The notes below the pieces were generated by a model, which searched no databases, had not been told where the DNA came from, and saw nothing but the letters and a program-made list of their open reading frames with translations. Shown one piece after another: positions 34,564 through 44,454 of a stretch of 64,000 nt of DNA (positions are counted from its first letter, which is position 1; every line of letters starts with the position of its first letter). The translations under genes were made by a program, and so were the position numbers. The stretch spans positions 1,027,456 through 1,091,455 of the forward strand of contig QEOQ01000626.1 of the NCBI GenBank assembly GCA_010279815.1, in the 5' to 3' direction. This DNA is from Brachionus plicatilis (Eukaryota > Rotifera > Eurotatoria > Ploima > Brachionidae).

Positions 34564-36785
34564 AGTATATTCAAGGTGTTTGATAGTTTGAAAGACAAAT
34601 TGTTAAATTTTATATAAAAAATATTTGGTCATTTTTCTTTAATTATTTTGAATGAATATGAATTATTAAAATAGTTTATTAAAAAAATTAGACCAAAAAT
34701 TGTTCTTAAATAATATTTAGTTTTTAATTAAAAAAAATGTTGACATTTCAAAATGTTAAAAACTCTTGGTCTAAAAGAAACAAAGAACTATGAATTAAGA
34801 CCAAAAATAAAGTTGAAGTTTTATTAAATTTAATCTATTAAATTAGTAATTTTAACAGACAAAAATCTTTTTTCCAGGATATGAATGTCAAATAAAATCA
34901 AAAAATTGATAATTTAAAAATATCCAAAGAATTACTTAATTTAATGCAAGCAAAATAAAAAAAGTCAAAATAATTTTAAAAACTTTTAGAAACTGATAAT
35001 AAAAAAGTTCAATTTTTAAAAGTTTACAAATTTTTTTTTAAGGTATAATAAAATCAATTTAATTTTTTTATTATTTAAAATAGATGCGTAAAAAGCAAAA
35101 GATCTATAAAATTTTAATTTTTATAATAATTTTTGTCTTTATTTTTCAAAATTTTAATTTTTCTGTAATCACCACTCACATTAAGCAAACTGAAGTTCAG
35201 AATTTAAATATTTACCACAAATACAACGAAAATAAATCAAACGATTATTATGGCAATATGGAAAATTTATTTGACAACGATTCTGATTCAAATCAATTTA
35301 ATATTTATTTAAAATTTAAAAGAAATCCTCAGACAAAAAAAAGGTTTGGACCCATAGGCCCAAAGAGTGCCAAACCTTACTATTTAATTGTGGAATATAC
35401 CAGAATATTTGGTTCGAAAAAATATTGTGAACAAAAAATTTCAGACAAACAAATTTCAATGATCAAAGACCAAGAAGTTAAATCAAAACTTATTGCTGAA
35501 AAATCATCCGACATTCAATACGACTTGCTAGATAAATGTAAATTTAAAAATTGTTTTTTCTCATGTGATAAAGATTTAGCTCAGCAATCTGATGTACTTT
35601 TGTTTCATGATATGGATTTGCATAGGCAAGTAAATTCGATACCGGAAAATCACATTTACCAAAAGGTTCATTCAAAATTGTTTAATTTCAACAGAGATCC
35701 ATCACAAATCTGGCTACTTTGGAACGATGAAGCAAATAATTTAAACAATAAACTTGACAATTTTGACTTTAACTGGACACTTTCATACAATTCAATGGCA
35801 GACATTTCATTTTGTACATATGGTTGCTTAACAAAAACAGATGCCCCATTGAGTGAGACATCTTTTGGCAATTTGGTCAAAATGGAATTTGAAAAGCGTT
35901 CAAGTACAACTCTTTGGTTTGTGAGCAACTGTGTTGCTAAAGCAAGAATGGATTTTGTTGAAAAATTGTCCCTTTATCATCACATAGAAATTCATGGAAA
36001 ATGTGTTGACTTCATTCAAAAAACTTTTAAAAATATTTCCTTAATTGAATTCAAAAATGAAAAGTGTCCAAGAGACTCAGACTGTGAAAAAGAAACTTTT
36101 ACAAGAAATAAGTTTTACTTGGCTTTTGAGAACCAAAATTGTTCAGACTATGTTACTGAAAAATTCTGGAGATCACTTGATTTTAATTTGATACCAATTG
36201 TTTTGCATCCTAATAAAGAGTATTATGAGAGGATCGCACCCAAAAATTCTTTTATTCATTTAAGTGATTTTGGGTACGATGCAAAAAAGCTGAGCACTTA
36301 TTTGAACATGGTCTCAAATGATCTTGGTCTTTATAGTAGGTTTTTTGAATGGAAAAAATTATTCAAAGTAGAATACAAAGCCAAAAATGTGGAGCAATTA
36401 AGACTATGTGAGCTCTGTGAAAAACTTAACAATTTGCAAAATAACTTTTATTCGTATTATGATAAAATTTCAAATTTTTTTAATCATCAGTGTACCAGGC
36501 ACTAAAATAAATTACAACTTTTTTAAATTTTAAATTAATTCTTATAAAAAACAATTTTTTTCTTTTGATTTTTATTAAAATTAAAATTTATTTATTTATT
36601 ATTTTTATTTTCAATTTAGATTTTTTTAACCATATGGTTTAATTTTTTTTGTAATTTTGAATTACAAAATATATTCAATGTTGAAATAAGATTGAATAAG
36701 TGCGATGTTTCAAATATTTATTTCAGTTTCAATTTAAAAAATAATTTTTAGTTAATATTTCAAGCATGAAAAACTTGGTTTTTTT
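34564..36785 (+). repeat. Left arm of 2.2-kb inverted duplication
   Basis: Pairs in inverse orientation with 39193-41371. It begins AAGTATATTCAAGGTGTTTG and covers 520 bp of upstream sequence, the whole fucosyltransferase gene, its 3' flank, and a terminal repeat starting at AACCATATGGTT (about 36628). Small indels occur in the non-coding parts. Confidence 0.9.
35084..36505 (+). CDS. Alpha-1,3-fucosyltransferase, copy A
   Basis: A single exon of 473 aa. The N-terminus is a type II membrane anchor: MRKKQKIYK, then the hydrophobic ILIFIIIFVFIFQNFNFSVI, as expected for a Golgi glycosyltransferase. The GT10 family motifs follow: FNWTLSYNSMADI, the acceptor/donor segment KFYLAFENQNCSDYVTEKFW, and NSFIHLSDFGYDAKKL. 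GT10 enzymes move fucose from GDP-fucose to GlcNAc of N-glycans or Lewis-type glycans. Which linkage and acceptor apply here cannot be read. Several NxS/T sites and paired cysteines near the C-terminus (CELCEK) are present. The start lies directly after AAAATAG, an acceptor-like site, so a 5'-UTR intron or trans-splice site is possible. It is 467/473 identical to the inverted copy at 39458-40879. Confidence 0.9.
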   Translation: MRKKQKIYKILIFIIIFVFIFQNFNFSVITTHIKQTEVQNLNIYHKYNENKSNDYYGNMENLFDNDSDSNQFNIYLKFKRNPQTKKRFGPIGPKSAKPYYLIVEYTRIFGSKKYCEQKISDKQISMIKDQEVKSKLIAEKSSDIQYDLLDKCKFKNCFFSCDKDLAQQSDVLLFHDMDLHRQVNSIPENHIYQKVHSKLFNFNRDPSQIWLLWNDEANNLNNKLDNFDFNWTLSYNSMADISFCTYGCLTKTDAPLSETSFGNLVKMEFEKRSSTTLWFVSNCVAKARMDFVEKLSLYHHIEIHGKCVDFIQKTFKNISLIEFKNEKCPRDSDCEKETFTRNKFYLAFENQNCSDYVTEKFWRSLDFNLIPIVLHPNKEYYERIAPKNSFIHLSDFGYDAKKLSTYLNMVSNDLGLYSRFFEWKKLFKVEYKAKNVEQLRLCELCEKLNNLQNNFYSYYDKISNFFNHQCTRH

Positions 36786-37714
36786 ATATATATTTGCATT
36801 ATCTTTTCTAAAAAATCTCTTAATCCATTCAATCGGCTTCCTCAAAATTCAGGATTTATTAAAATATTTTATCAAACCTTAAACAAAATGAAATTTTTTT
36901 TTAAGATTTTATAATTATTTAAATCAATGTATTTGTTCAAACTAACGCCATTTAAATTTTATTAAATTAACAATTTTTTTTCATATTTGGACGGATAGTT
37001 TTTTTAAAAAAATCTGAATTTTTTTAATCTTTATTTTCCTTAAAATTCTAACCAGGACCGTCGCGCCACTTGACCTACCCCTGGCTACGCCACTGTCATT
37101 TAGTGCAACTTAAAAAAAAGAGTCTTAAATTTTTGAATATTAAATTCAGAATTTTGTGGATTTTTGTAATTTAAAATATTTAATTACCATTTAAAATTTT
37201 CATGAATTCAGAATAGGAAGTCATTAATTTAGAGTGTGATTTTTAAGAATATATTTCTTACACGAGTCAAATAACTTAATTTCATTTAATTTTACGTTAA
37301 TCCATTGAGAGTTATTTTAAAATATTTATAATACTCATTAATAATATCAAGAATTTTACTAGATAGTTTAAACTTGTCTCATTAACGGCATCATTCGGTT
37401 CATTAACATTCACAGATAGACCATGGTTGGCTTATTTAATGAGTTTTTCAATGTTCAAATAAATTAATAAATATATAAATTAAGATGTTATCAATAATTA
37501 AAGATAAATTAGAAGTCACAACAATCGATTAGCCACAGATTCAATCTAATAGATTTAATAATACTTCAAAAGCACTCAAAACTTTTTAGGCTATATCAAA
37601 ATTAATTTTTGTTAGTAATAAAAATAAAATTTATCCTATTTATATACACGGAAAAATTTCTTTTTTCTAAATATTGTATTATTTTTTACCATTTATTTCT
37701 CTCAAATGTATTTA

Positions 37715-37804
37715 CAGTGTCCATTTGACAAGTGGATTTCTGGTAAAATTACGTAAAATCACCAGATCCACTAATCCACAAATCCACTTGTCAAATCGGC
37801 ACTG
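37715..37804. mobile_element. 90-bp Tc1/mariner-type MITE
   Basis: Flanked by TA on both sides (37713-37714 and 37805-37806), starting CAGTG and ending CACTG. Inner arms TTTGACAAGTGGATTT (37724-37739) and AAATCCACTTGTCAAA (37780-37795) are perfect 16-bp inverted repeats. CAGTG ends with a TA target duplication are typical of Tc1/mariner derivatives. Confidence 0.8.
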
Positions 37805-38335
37805 TACATGCAAGCATTGTGAAGTTTCGTTCAAAAAGTTCAGTTCAAAATCTTAAATTCGTATATATTTTGAATGGAATGAAGTGATAAAATAAAAATT
37901 TAGCACATGATGTAACAAAAAATGTTACAGGACTTGCTCAAAAAAAAAACATAACAAAAATTTAAATTAACCAATAATTGATTTTCCAAAAAAACTGAAT
38001 GAATGTTAAGTTGGTTTTGAAATAAAAATTTCGAAATTTAAAATTAAACACTCACAAAAATTTTAAAATATTGCAAATAAAACTTCTTTTTTTACAAAGA
38101 CAAATAAATTGTCTTAAATTCGATTGATTTTAAAAGTCGATGATTAATTAAAAGAAAACTTTCAGAATTTATTTTCACGGCTACTTGGTGTAATAACTTT
38201 TGTTACACATTGTTACATATTTTACAGGAGCAAATTTTTTTCATTCATCGAAAAATTTCAATTAAGGACTTTTTTCTTGAACTTTTTGAACTATTTGAAC
38301 AAAACTTCACAATGCTGTACATGCATAAGAAAATT
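37805..38335. mobile_element. Fold-back element with GTACATGC ends
   Basis: The left side has GTACATGCAAGCATTGTGAA, AGTTCAGTTCAAA and AAAAATGTTACAGGACTTGC. The right side (38195-38335) has TTGTTACATATTTTACAGGA, GAACTTTTTGAACTATTTGA and CTTCACAATGCTGTACATGC in inverse order. Arms are degenerate, with a centre of about 230 bp. Related words occur in the element at 46815-47175. Confidence 0.5.
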
Positions 38336-38526
38336 GTTTAAAGAACGAAAAATTTTTCAATATTAAAAATATTCTTAAATATTAAAAGTCACTTTTGTTC
38401 TAATAAGCATTTATTAAATGATTGATTGAAAGTGATAAATAATTTTAAATTTGATTTTGATCGATTTAATGTACTCAATAGACTTATAAAGAGAGTTAAA
38501 ATAAATAAATCAAAATGGCAATTAAG

Positions 38527-38567
38527 CACCTGCAAATGTATAAATAATAATTTTACATTTGCAGGTG
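38527..38567. repeat. Perfect 14-bp hairpin
   Basis: CACCTGCAAATGTA (38527-38540) is mirrored exactly by TACATTTGCAGGTG (38554-38567) around a 13-nt A/T loop. It is notably G+C-containing for this region. Confidence 0.85.
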
Positions 38568-39192
38568 AATTGAATATTACTGCAAATATATTGTAGCAGT
38601 TCGCAGTTAAGACTTAATTGACCCAAATCGATTTTAAATATAAAATATTGGTCTCAAAAAAGAAGCGTTGTAAGAAACCCAAGGTAAAATGTCGGTACGT
38701 AAGAATATAAATGATTTATATTAAAAACAACATTTTGTTCATAAACAGATATATTAAACTGATAAATTATACTAAATGATTTTTTATTTAACAAAAACCT
38801 TTATGATCTAAATGAGTATAATTAATCATAAATTTAAATTTTATAGAGTTTGTTTCAAAATTTGAATTATTTAACTTGAATAATTTATTGTTAAATTTTT
38901 TCAAATAATTATGAAATTAGAAAAAAAAATCAAGTATTTTTATGTTTAAAATTTTTTATATAATCTATATTTTGTTAATAATTTTAATAAATAAAGAAGT
39001 GTTAATCCGTCTTTTTAGACATGGGCACTGGCCTGGTTTAAAGAATCATTAATTGATAATTTACTCATATTTTAATTTATTGAAGTTTCTGCTACAGAAA
39101 AATCATGCTAATTGCTTTAGTTATAAGTTTTATTTAGTTAAAATTTTCAAAAAAAAAAAAAATTTTTTAAAAATTAAACTTTCCTTTTAATT

Positions 39193-41371
39193 TCATGCTT
39201 GAAATATTAACTAAAAATTATTTTTTAAATTGAAACTGAAATAAATATTTGAAACATCGCACTTATTCAATCTTATTTCAACATTGAATATATTTTGTAA
39301 TTCAAAATTACAAAAAAAATTAAACCATATGGTTAAAAAAATCTAAATTGAAAAAAAAAATAATAAATATTAGAATTTTAATTTTAATAAAAATCAAAAG
39401 AAAAAAATTGTTTTAATATAAGAATTAATTTAAAATTTAAAAAAGTTGAAATTTTTATTAAAGCCTGGTACACTGGTGATTAAAAAAATTTGAAATTTTA
39501 TCATAATACGAATAAAAGTTATTTTGCAAATTGTTAAGTTTTTCACAGAGCTCACATAGTCTTAATTGCTCCACATTTTTGGCTTTGTATTCTACTTTGA
39601 ATAATTTTTTCCATTCAAAAAACCTACTATAAAGACCAAGATCATTTGAGACCATGTTCAAATAAGTGCTCAGCTTTTTTGCATCGTACCCAAAATCACT
39701 TAAATGAATAAAAGAATTTTTGGGTGCGATCCTCTCATAATACTCTTTATTAGGATGCAAAACAATTGGTATCAAATTAAAATCAAGTGATCTCCAGAAT
39801 TTTTCAGTAACATAGTCTGAACAATTTTGGTTCTCAAAAGCCAAGTAGAACTTATTTCTTGTGAAAGTTTCTTTTTCACAGTCTGAGTCTCTCGGACACT
39901 TTTCATTTTTGAATTCAATTAAGGAAATATTTTTAAAAGTTTTTTGAATGAAGTCAACACATTTTCCATGAATTTTTATGTGATGATAAAGGGAAAATTT
40001 TTCAACAAAATCCATTCTTGCTTTAGCAACACAGTTGCTCACAAACCAAAGAGTTGTACTTGAACGCTTTTCAAATTCCATTTTGACCAAATTGCCAAAA
40101 GATGTCTCACTCAATGGGGCATCTGTTTTTGTTAAGCAACCATATGTACAAAATGAAATGTCTGCCATTGAATTGTATGAAAGTGTCCAGTTAAAGTGAA
40201 AATTGTCAAGTTTATTGTTTAAATTATTTGCTTCATCGTTCCAAAGTAGCCAGATTTGTGATGGATCTCTGTTGAAATTAAACAATTTTGAATGAACCTT
40301 TTGGTAAATGTGATTTTCCGGTATCGAATTTACTTGCCTACGCAAATCCATATCATGAAACAAAAGTACATCAGATTGCTGAGCTAAATCTTTATCACAT
40401 GAGAAAAAACAATTTTTAAATTTACATTTATCTAGCAAGTCGTATTGAATGTCGGATGATTTTTCAGCAATAAGTTTTGATTTAACTTCTTGGTCTTTGA
40501 TCATTGAAATTTGTTTGTCTGAAATTTTTTGTTCACAATATTTTTTCGAACCAAATATTCTGGTATATTCCACAATTAAATAGTAAGGTTTGGCACTCTT
40601 TGGGCCTATGGGTCCAAACCTTTTTTTTGTCTGAGGATTTCTTTTAAATTTTAAATAAATATTAAATTGATTTGAATCAGAATCGTTGTCAAATAAATTT
40701 TCCATATTGCCATAATAATTGTTTGATTTATTTTCGTTGTATTTGTGGTAAATATTTAAATTCTGAACTTCAGTTTGCTTAATGTGAGTGGTGATTACAG
40801 AAAAATTAAAATTTTGAAAAATAAAGACAAAAATTATTATAAAAATTAAAATTTTATAAATCTTTTGCTTTTTACGCATCTATTTTAAATAATAAAAAAA
40901 TTAAATTGATTTTATTATACCTTAGAAAAAATTTGTAAACTTTTAAAAATTGAACTTTTTTATTATCAGTTTCTTATAGTTTTTAATTATTTTGACTTTT
41001 TTTATTTTGCTTGCATCACAATTAAGTAATTCTTTGGATATTTTTATATTATCAATTTTTTGATTTTATTTGACATTCATATCCTGGAAAAAAGATTTTT
41101 GTCTGTTAAAATTACTAATTTAATAGATTAAATTTAATAAAACTTCAACTTTATTTTTGGTCTTAATTCATAGTTCTTTGTTTCTTTTAGACCAACATTT
41201 TTTTTAATTAAAAACTAAATATTATTTAAGAACAATTTTTGGTCTAATTTTTTTAATAAACTATTTTAATAATTCATATTCATTAAAAATAATTAAAGAA
41301 AAATGACCAAATATTTTTTATATAAAATTTAACAATTTGTCTTTCAAACTATCAAACACCTTGAATATACT
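39193..41371 (-). repeat. Right arm of 2.2-kb inverted duplication
   Basis: Inverse copy of 34564-36785, ending at CACCTTGAATATACTTG. Non-coding differences from the left arm are scattered small indels and substitutions (for example around 40976-41020), while the gene is almost unchanged. Confidence 0.9.
39458..40879 (-). CDS. Alpha-1,3-fucosyltransferase, copy B
   Basis: Same length (473 aa), start and architecture as copy A: membrane anchor, FNWTLSY, FENQNCSDYVTEKFW and C-terminal cysteines. Only six residues differ: D/N in NKSN(D/N)YY, H/R in MDL(H/R)RQ, D/H in DNF(D/H)FN, L/F in VEK(L/F)SL, E/K in HHI(E/K)IH, and the last residue H/L. No stop or frameshift is present, so both copies look functional. 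The two genes are convergent toward the central element. AATAAA overlaps the region just after the stop. Confidence 0.9.
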   Translation of the reverse strand: MRKKQKIYKILIFIIIFVFIFQNFNFSVITTHIKQTEVQNLNIYHKYNENKSNNYYGNMENLFDNDSDSNQFNIYLKFKRNPQTKKRFGPIGPKSAKPYYLIVEYTRIFGSKKYCEQKISDKQISMIKDQEVKSKLIAEKSSDIQYDLLDKCKFKNCFFSCDKDLAQQSDVLLFHDMDLRRQVNSIPENHIYQKVHSKLFNFNRDPSQIWLLWNDEANNLNNKLDNFHFNWTLSYNSMADISFCTYGCLTKTDAPLSETSFGNLVKMEFEKRSSTTLWFVSNCVAKARMDFVEKFSLYHHIKIHGKCVDFIQKTFKNISLIEFKNEKCPRDSDCEKETFTRNKFYLAFENQNCSDYVTEKFWRSLDFNLIPIVLHPNKEYYERIAPKNSFIHLSDFGYDAKKLSTYLNMVSNDLGLYSRFFEWKKLFKVEYKAKNVEQLRLCELCEKLNNLQNNFYSYYDKISNFFNHQCTRL

Positions 41372-44300
41372 TGAAGATTTTTAATTTAAATTCTTCCTTC
41401 AAATAAAAATAAATTATTTTCAATCAAATTTTTAATTGAAAGGAATATTTAAGTTTTTTTAGTTGGAAAGCTGATATTGTGTTTTAAAATTAATATGCAT
41501 CATTAAACCGAAAATTTTTGAAAAAGACTCCAACCTTCAATTAAGTTTTTTCAAATTTTCAATTAAATTTTCTCGATAAACTAATTCTCGTACAACTTTT
41601 AAAAAAAAATTAAGTTGAATTTAATTGAATAAAAAATTTCAATATTACCGTATACCCTTGCGCGGTATTGCATGCAGTTAAACCCAAAATTGATTTTAAG
41701 TGCATGCATCCCGTACCATCTCTCTTTTATCCTTTAAGACAAAAATTATTATAAAAATTAAAATTTTATAAATCTTTTGCTTTTTACGCATCTATTTTAA
41801 ATAATAAAAAAATTAAATTGATTTTATTATACCTTAGAAAAAATTTGTAAACTTTTAAAAATTGAACTTTTTTATTATCAGTTTCTTAAAGTTTTTAAAA
41901 TTATTTTGACTTTTTTTATTTTGCTTGCATTAAATTAAGTAATTTTTTGGATATTTTTATAAACGTGACAAAATAAAATTTGAAAGAAAAGAAAAGACAA
42001 CAAACTAATATCTATCAAGCAACAAAGGTTCTTAGCCCATAATGTAAAAATTTATTTAAGATAGATTTAAATCGAATTGATATCATTTATTTGTACTTTG
42101 CAACAGCATTTAAGAAGTTCCTTAGAATATATTAAAATTGTATAAAAATCATTTTCAAATTATTTGAAACAATTATTCTAATAATGATTAATTCTAAAAT
42201 AATTCTTTCAAGTATCAAGTGGTTCTTTGATTTTAAATTCATCGCCTGCCTCTCCTTTTAGCTATTCGTTTAGGCGATCTTGCTCGCGGTTAAAAAATTC
42301 TAGCCTTATCAACGGCCAATTGTTCGGTTCCAAACACTAGATGGTTGGTGGTGAAACCACTAGCCATCATTGCTTTTTTAAAAGGTCCAGAATGAGCTAA
42401 ATAACGTAATTTTAGATTATTTTTTGTAAGCTTACATTGAAAAACTAACTTTTAGTAAAATTTTTCCAAAATGCTTACGGCCAGATAAAAAAGGTTTTTA
42501 GTAAGAATAATTTAAAAATTTACTTTTTTTTTCTAAATTTTGAAAAAATTTAATTCTGATTTAAACGGGACGCAATATTGAGCTTTTTATTTTTTCAAAA
42601 AAAAACGTTTTTACGTTTTTTAATGTAAGCTAACGTAATTTTACGTAAAAAATTTTTCACTATAGTAAGAATAATAATTTAAAAATTATCAAAATATTTT
42701 TTTAATTTCATTTCAAGGAATGAAATGAATTTTCACAAAACATTATTATCAAATTAAAAGTTTTATATTTTAATTTAAAACTTAAAATAGATTAGATTTC
42801 TTTATTTCGAAAAATAATTATATTAGTAAATTTTTTTGAAAAGAGTTGAAAAAATTGTTTTGGTTTCATCTTTTAGAAATAATAGAAATACGATCATTTA
42901 ATCGGTATTTAAAAATTTTCTGATTTTACGTTAAATTACGTTTAATCAGAGTTGGTCATGAGTCAAATTATAATAAACAACCTTAAAATTGATAATAATA
43001 TTTTGTAAAAATTCATTTAATTCCTTGAAATGAAATTAAAAAAAAATTATTGAATATTTTTATATTTTTTTTTGTTATTGTTAAAAATAACTAAAATTGA
43101 CTTAATTTCGGTAAAAAATAAACAAATTTCAGATTTTTACTTTTTCTTAGATTAAAAAAATCATTTTTTCTACAAAAATTGTAAATATTTTTCAGAAAAA
43201 TCTATCAAAAAATATATTTAATTTATAATAAATATCGATATTTCACCTTTGGATACAGTTTTTTAAATACGTAAAAATAACAAGTAGTTGTACAAGTATG
43301 ACTATGGGATCTTATTCTCAAGCTGTATCGTGGTAATTACAGCAATAGCAATAAGAGAACTTATGCTTCTGGCATTGTGAATTTTAGTACAAAAACAAAA
43401 ACAAAATATGAAATTATTTTATTTTTCACCATAAAAGATAAAAGATTAGGTAAAATTTAACTTTTTAAAGAAAAAAAAATGAATTTTTGGAATCGTAACA
43501 CGATGCATTAAGTTTCTGATTTAGAGTTATTTTATCAAACTAAAGCTATGAAAAATTTAATAAATTGAATTTACCTTTATTTACCGAATATTATAATTTA
43601 AAAGAAAAATCTCTTGTTCTTAAATGATTTTTTTTTCTTAAGGGATAGAAAAACGGTTAACTTTAATTTTGACAATATTTCTGATTTAAAATCAGTTGCC
43701 AAGTTTATAACCAAATAATTAAATAAAAATAAATTAATTAATTAATTGTTCAGAATAAAATATTAAAAGTTTGAAACTTATTTAGGGCTTTAACTATTAT
43801 TTTTACTCAAAAAGATGCCAAAACTTAAACAAAAATTCTAATTATTGCATTCACGAAAATTTTCTTTTTACAAATAAAAGTTTATTTCTCATTTGAATTT
43901 CGAAAAAAAAATAATTTTCATTTTGATGGAATAATTTTCGTTACTTTGTATTTAAAAACGATTTGATTTTTAAAATTTAAAAAAAATGAATAACTAAGTT
44001 GTCCAAAAACAGTCTAATAATTGTTTCAGTAATTAATATGAAAATTATGTTTTTTTATTTGTTAAAATCAAAAAATTAAAGAAGTCAAAAGCTTGCTTTG
44101 AAAAAAAGTAATTTTATTATTCTAAATAAACAAATCATAAATTTATTGATTAAAATATCCTTGAATGAAATAATACAAGAATTTTGGAAAAATTATTTCT
44201 AAAATTAATATTTGAATTTCATGTTCGTGCTTTTTATATTTACTTTTAATTATCTTTATGCAAAATTTAGATAAAATTTGAAAAAGCTAAAAAAACAAAC

Positions 44301-44454
44301 TAAAACTAAGATTTATTTTAAAATTTTTTATCAATCATAGATTAGTTTAATTCTTTGCAATAATAATCTAATATTTATGACTTGTCACTTGTCACAAGTA
44401 AATAAAGATATTGATAACATAAATTTGTTAAAAATAACTAGAATGGTAATGTTA
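40880..44454. other. Intergenic region after the fucosyltransferase pair
   Basis: Contains the end of the right duplication arm (to 41371), a third partial copy of the fucosyltransferase 5' region (41738-41960), and a slightly G+C-richer patch at 42240-42375 that I cannot identify. Repeated TACGTAATTTTACG-like words lie around 42400-42660. No gene seen. Confidence 0.5.
41738..41960 (-). pseudogene. Third partial fucosyltransferase copy (5' end only)
   Basis: About 223 bp nearly identical to 40823-41050. It includes the start codon, the first 17 or so codons (MRKKQKIYKILIFIIIF) and about 160 bp upstream. It breaks off abruptly on both sides. At informative sites (TTAAAGTTTTTAAAATTATT; GCATTAAATTAAG) it matches the left, distant copy rather than the adjacent right arm. 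Confidence 0.85.

Larger units (their letters stand above)
31028..35083. other. Repeat-bearing intergenic region
   Basis: 4 kb without a gene. Contains two copies of a small inverted-repeat element (about 31855-32070 and 33917-34150) and, from 34564, the left arm of the fucosyltransferase inverted duplication. The rest is A/T-rich. Confidence 0.5.
36628..39334. mobile_element. Fold-back transposon within the palindrome
   Basis: The left end AACCATATGGTTTAATTTTT continues through ATTCAATGTTGAAATAAGAT, AAGTGCGATGTTTCAAATAT and TTTCAGTTTCAA to CAAGCATGAAA (about 36628-36785). The right end (39193-39334) is its inverse. The terminal sequence is the same family as in the FIP200 intron (20863-22332), in the same outside-in orientation. 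Its arms are continuous with the duplicated fucosyltransferase locus, so the element forms the hinge of the palindrome. Confidence 0.6.
36506..39457. other. Spacer of the fucosyltransferase palindrome
   Basis: No gene. It holds the inner ends of both arms, a pair of inverted terminal repeats (about 36628 and 39334), a 90-bp mariner-type MITE (37715-37804), a larger fold-back around it (about 37800-38335), and a 14-bp hairpin at 38527-38567. The remainder is A/T-rich. Confidence 0.6.

Noticed and set aside
42240..42375. tRNA or SINE gene
   Set aside because: A B-box-like word is present but no A box, acceptor stem or anticodon arm could be paired.
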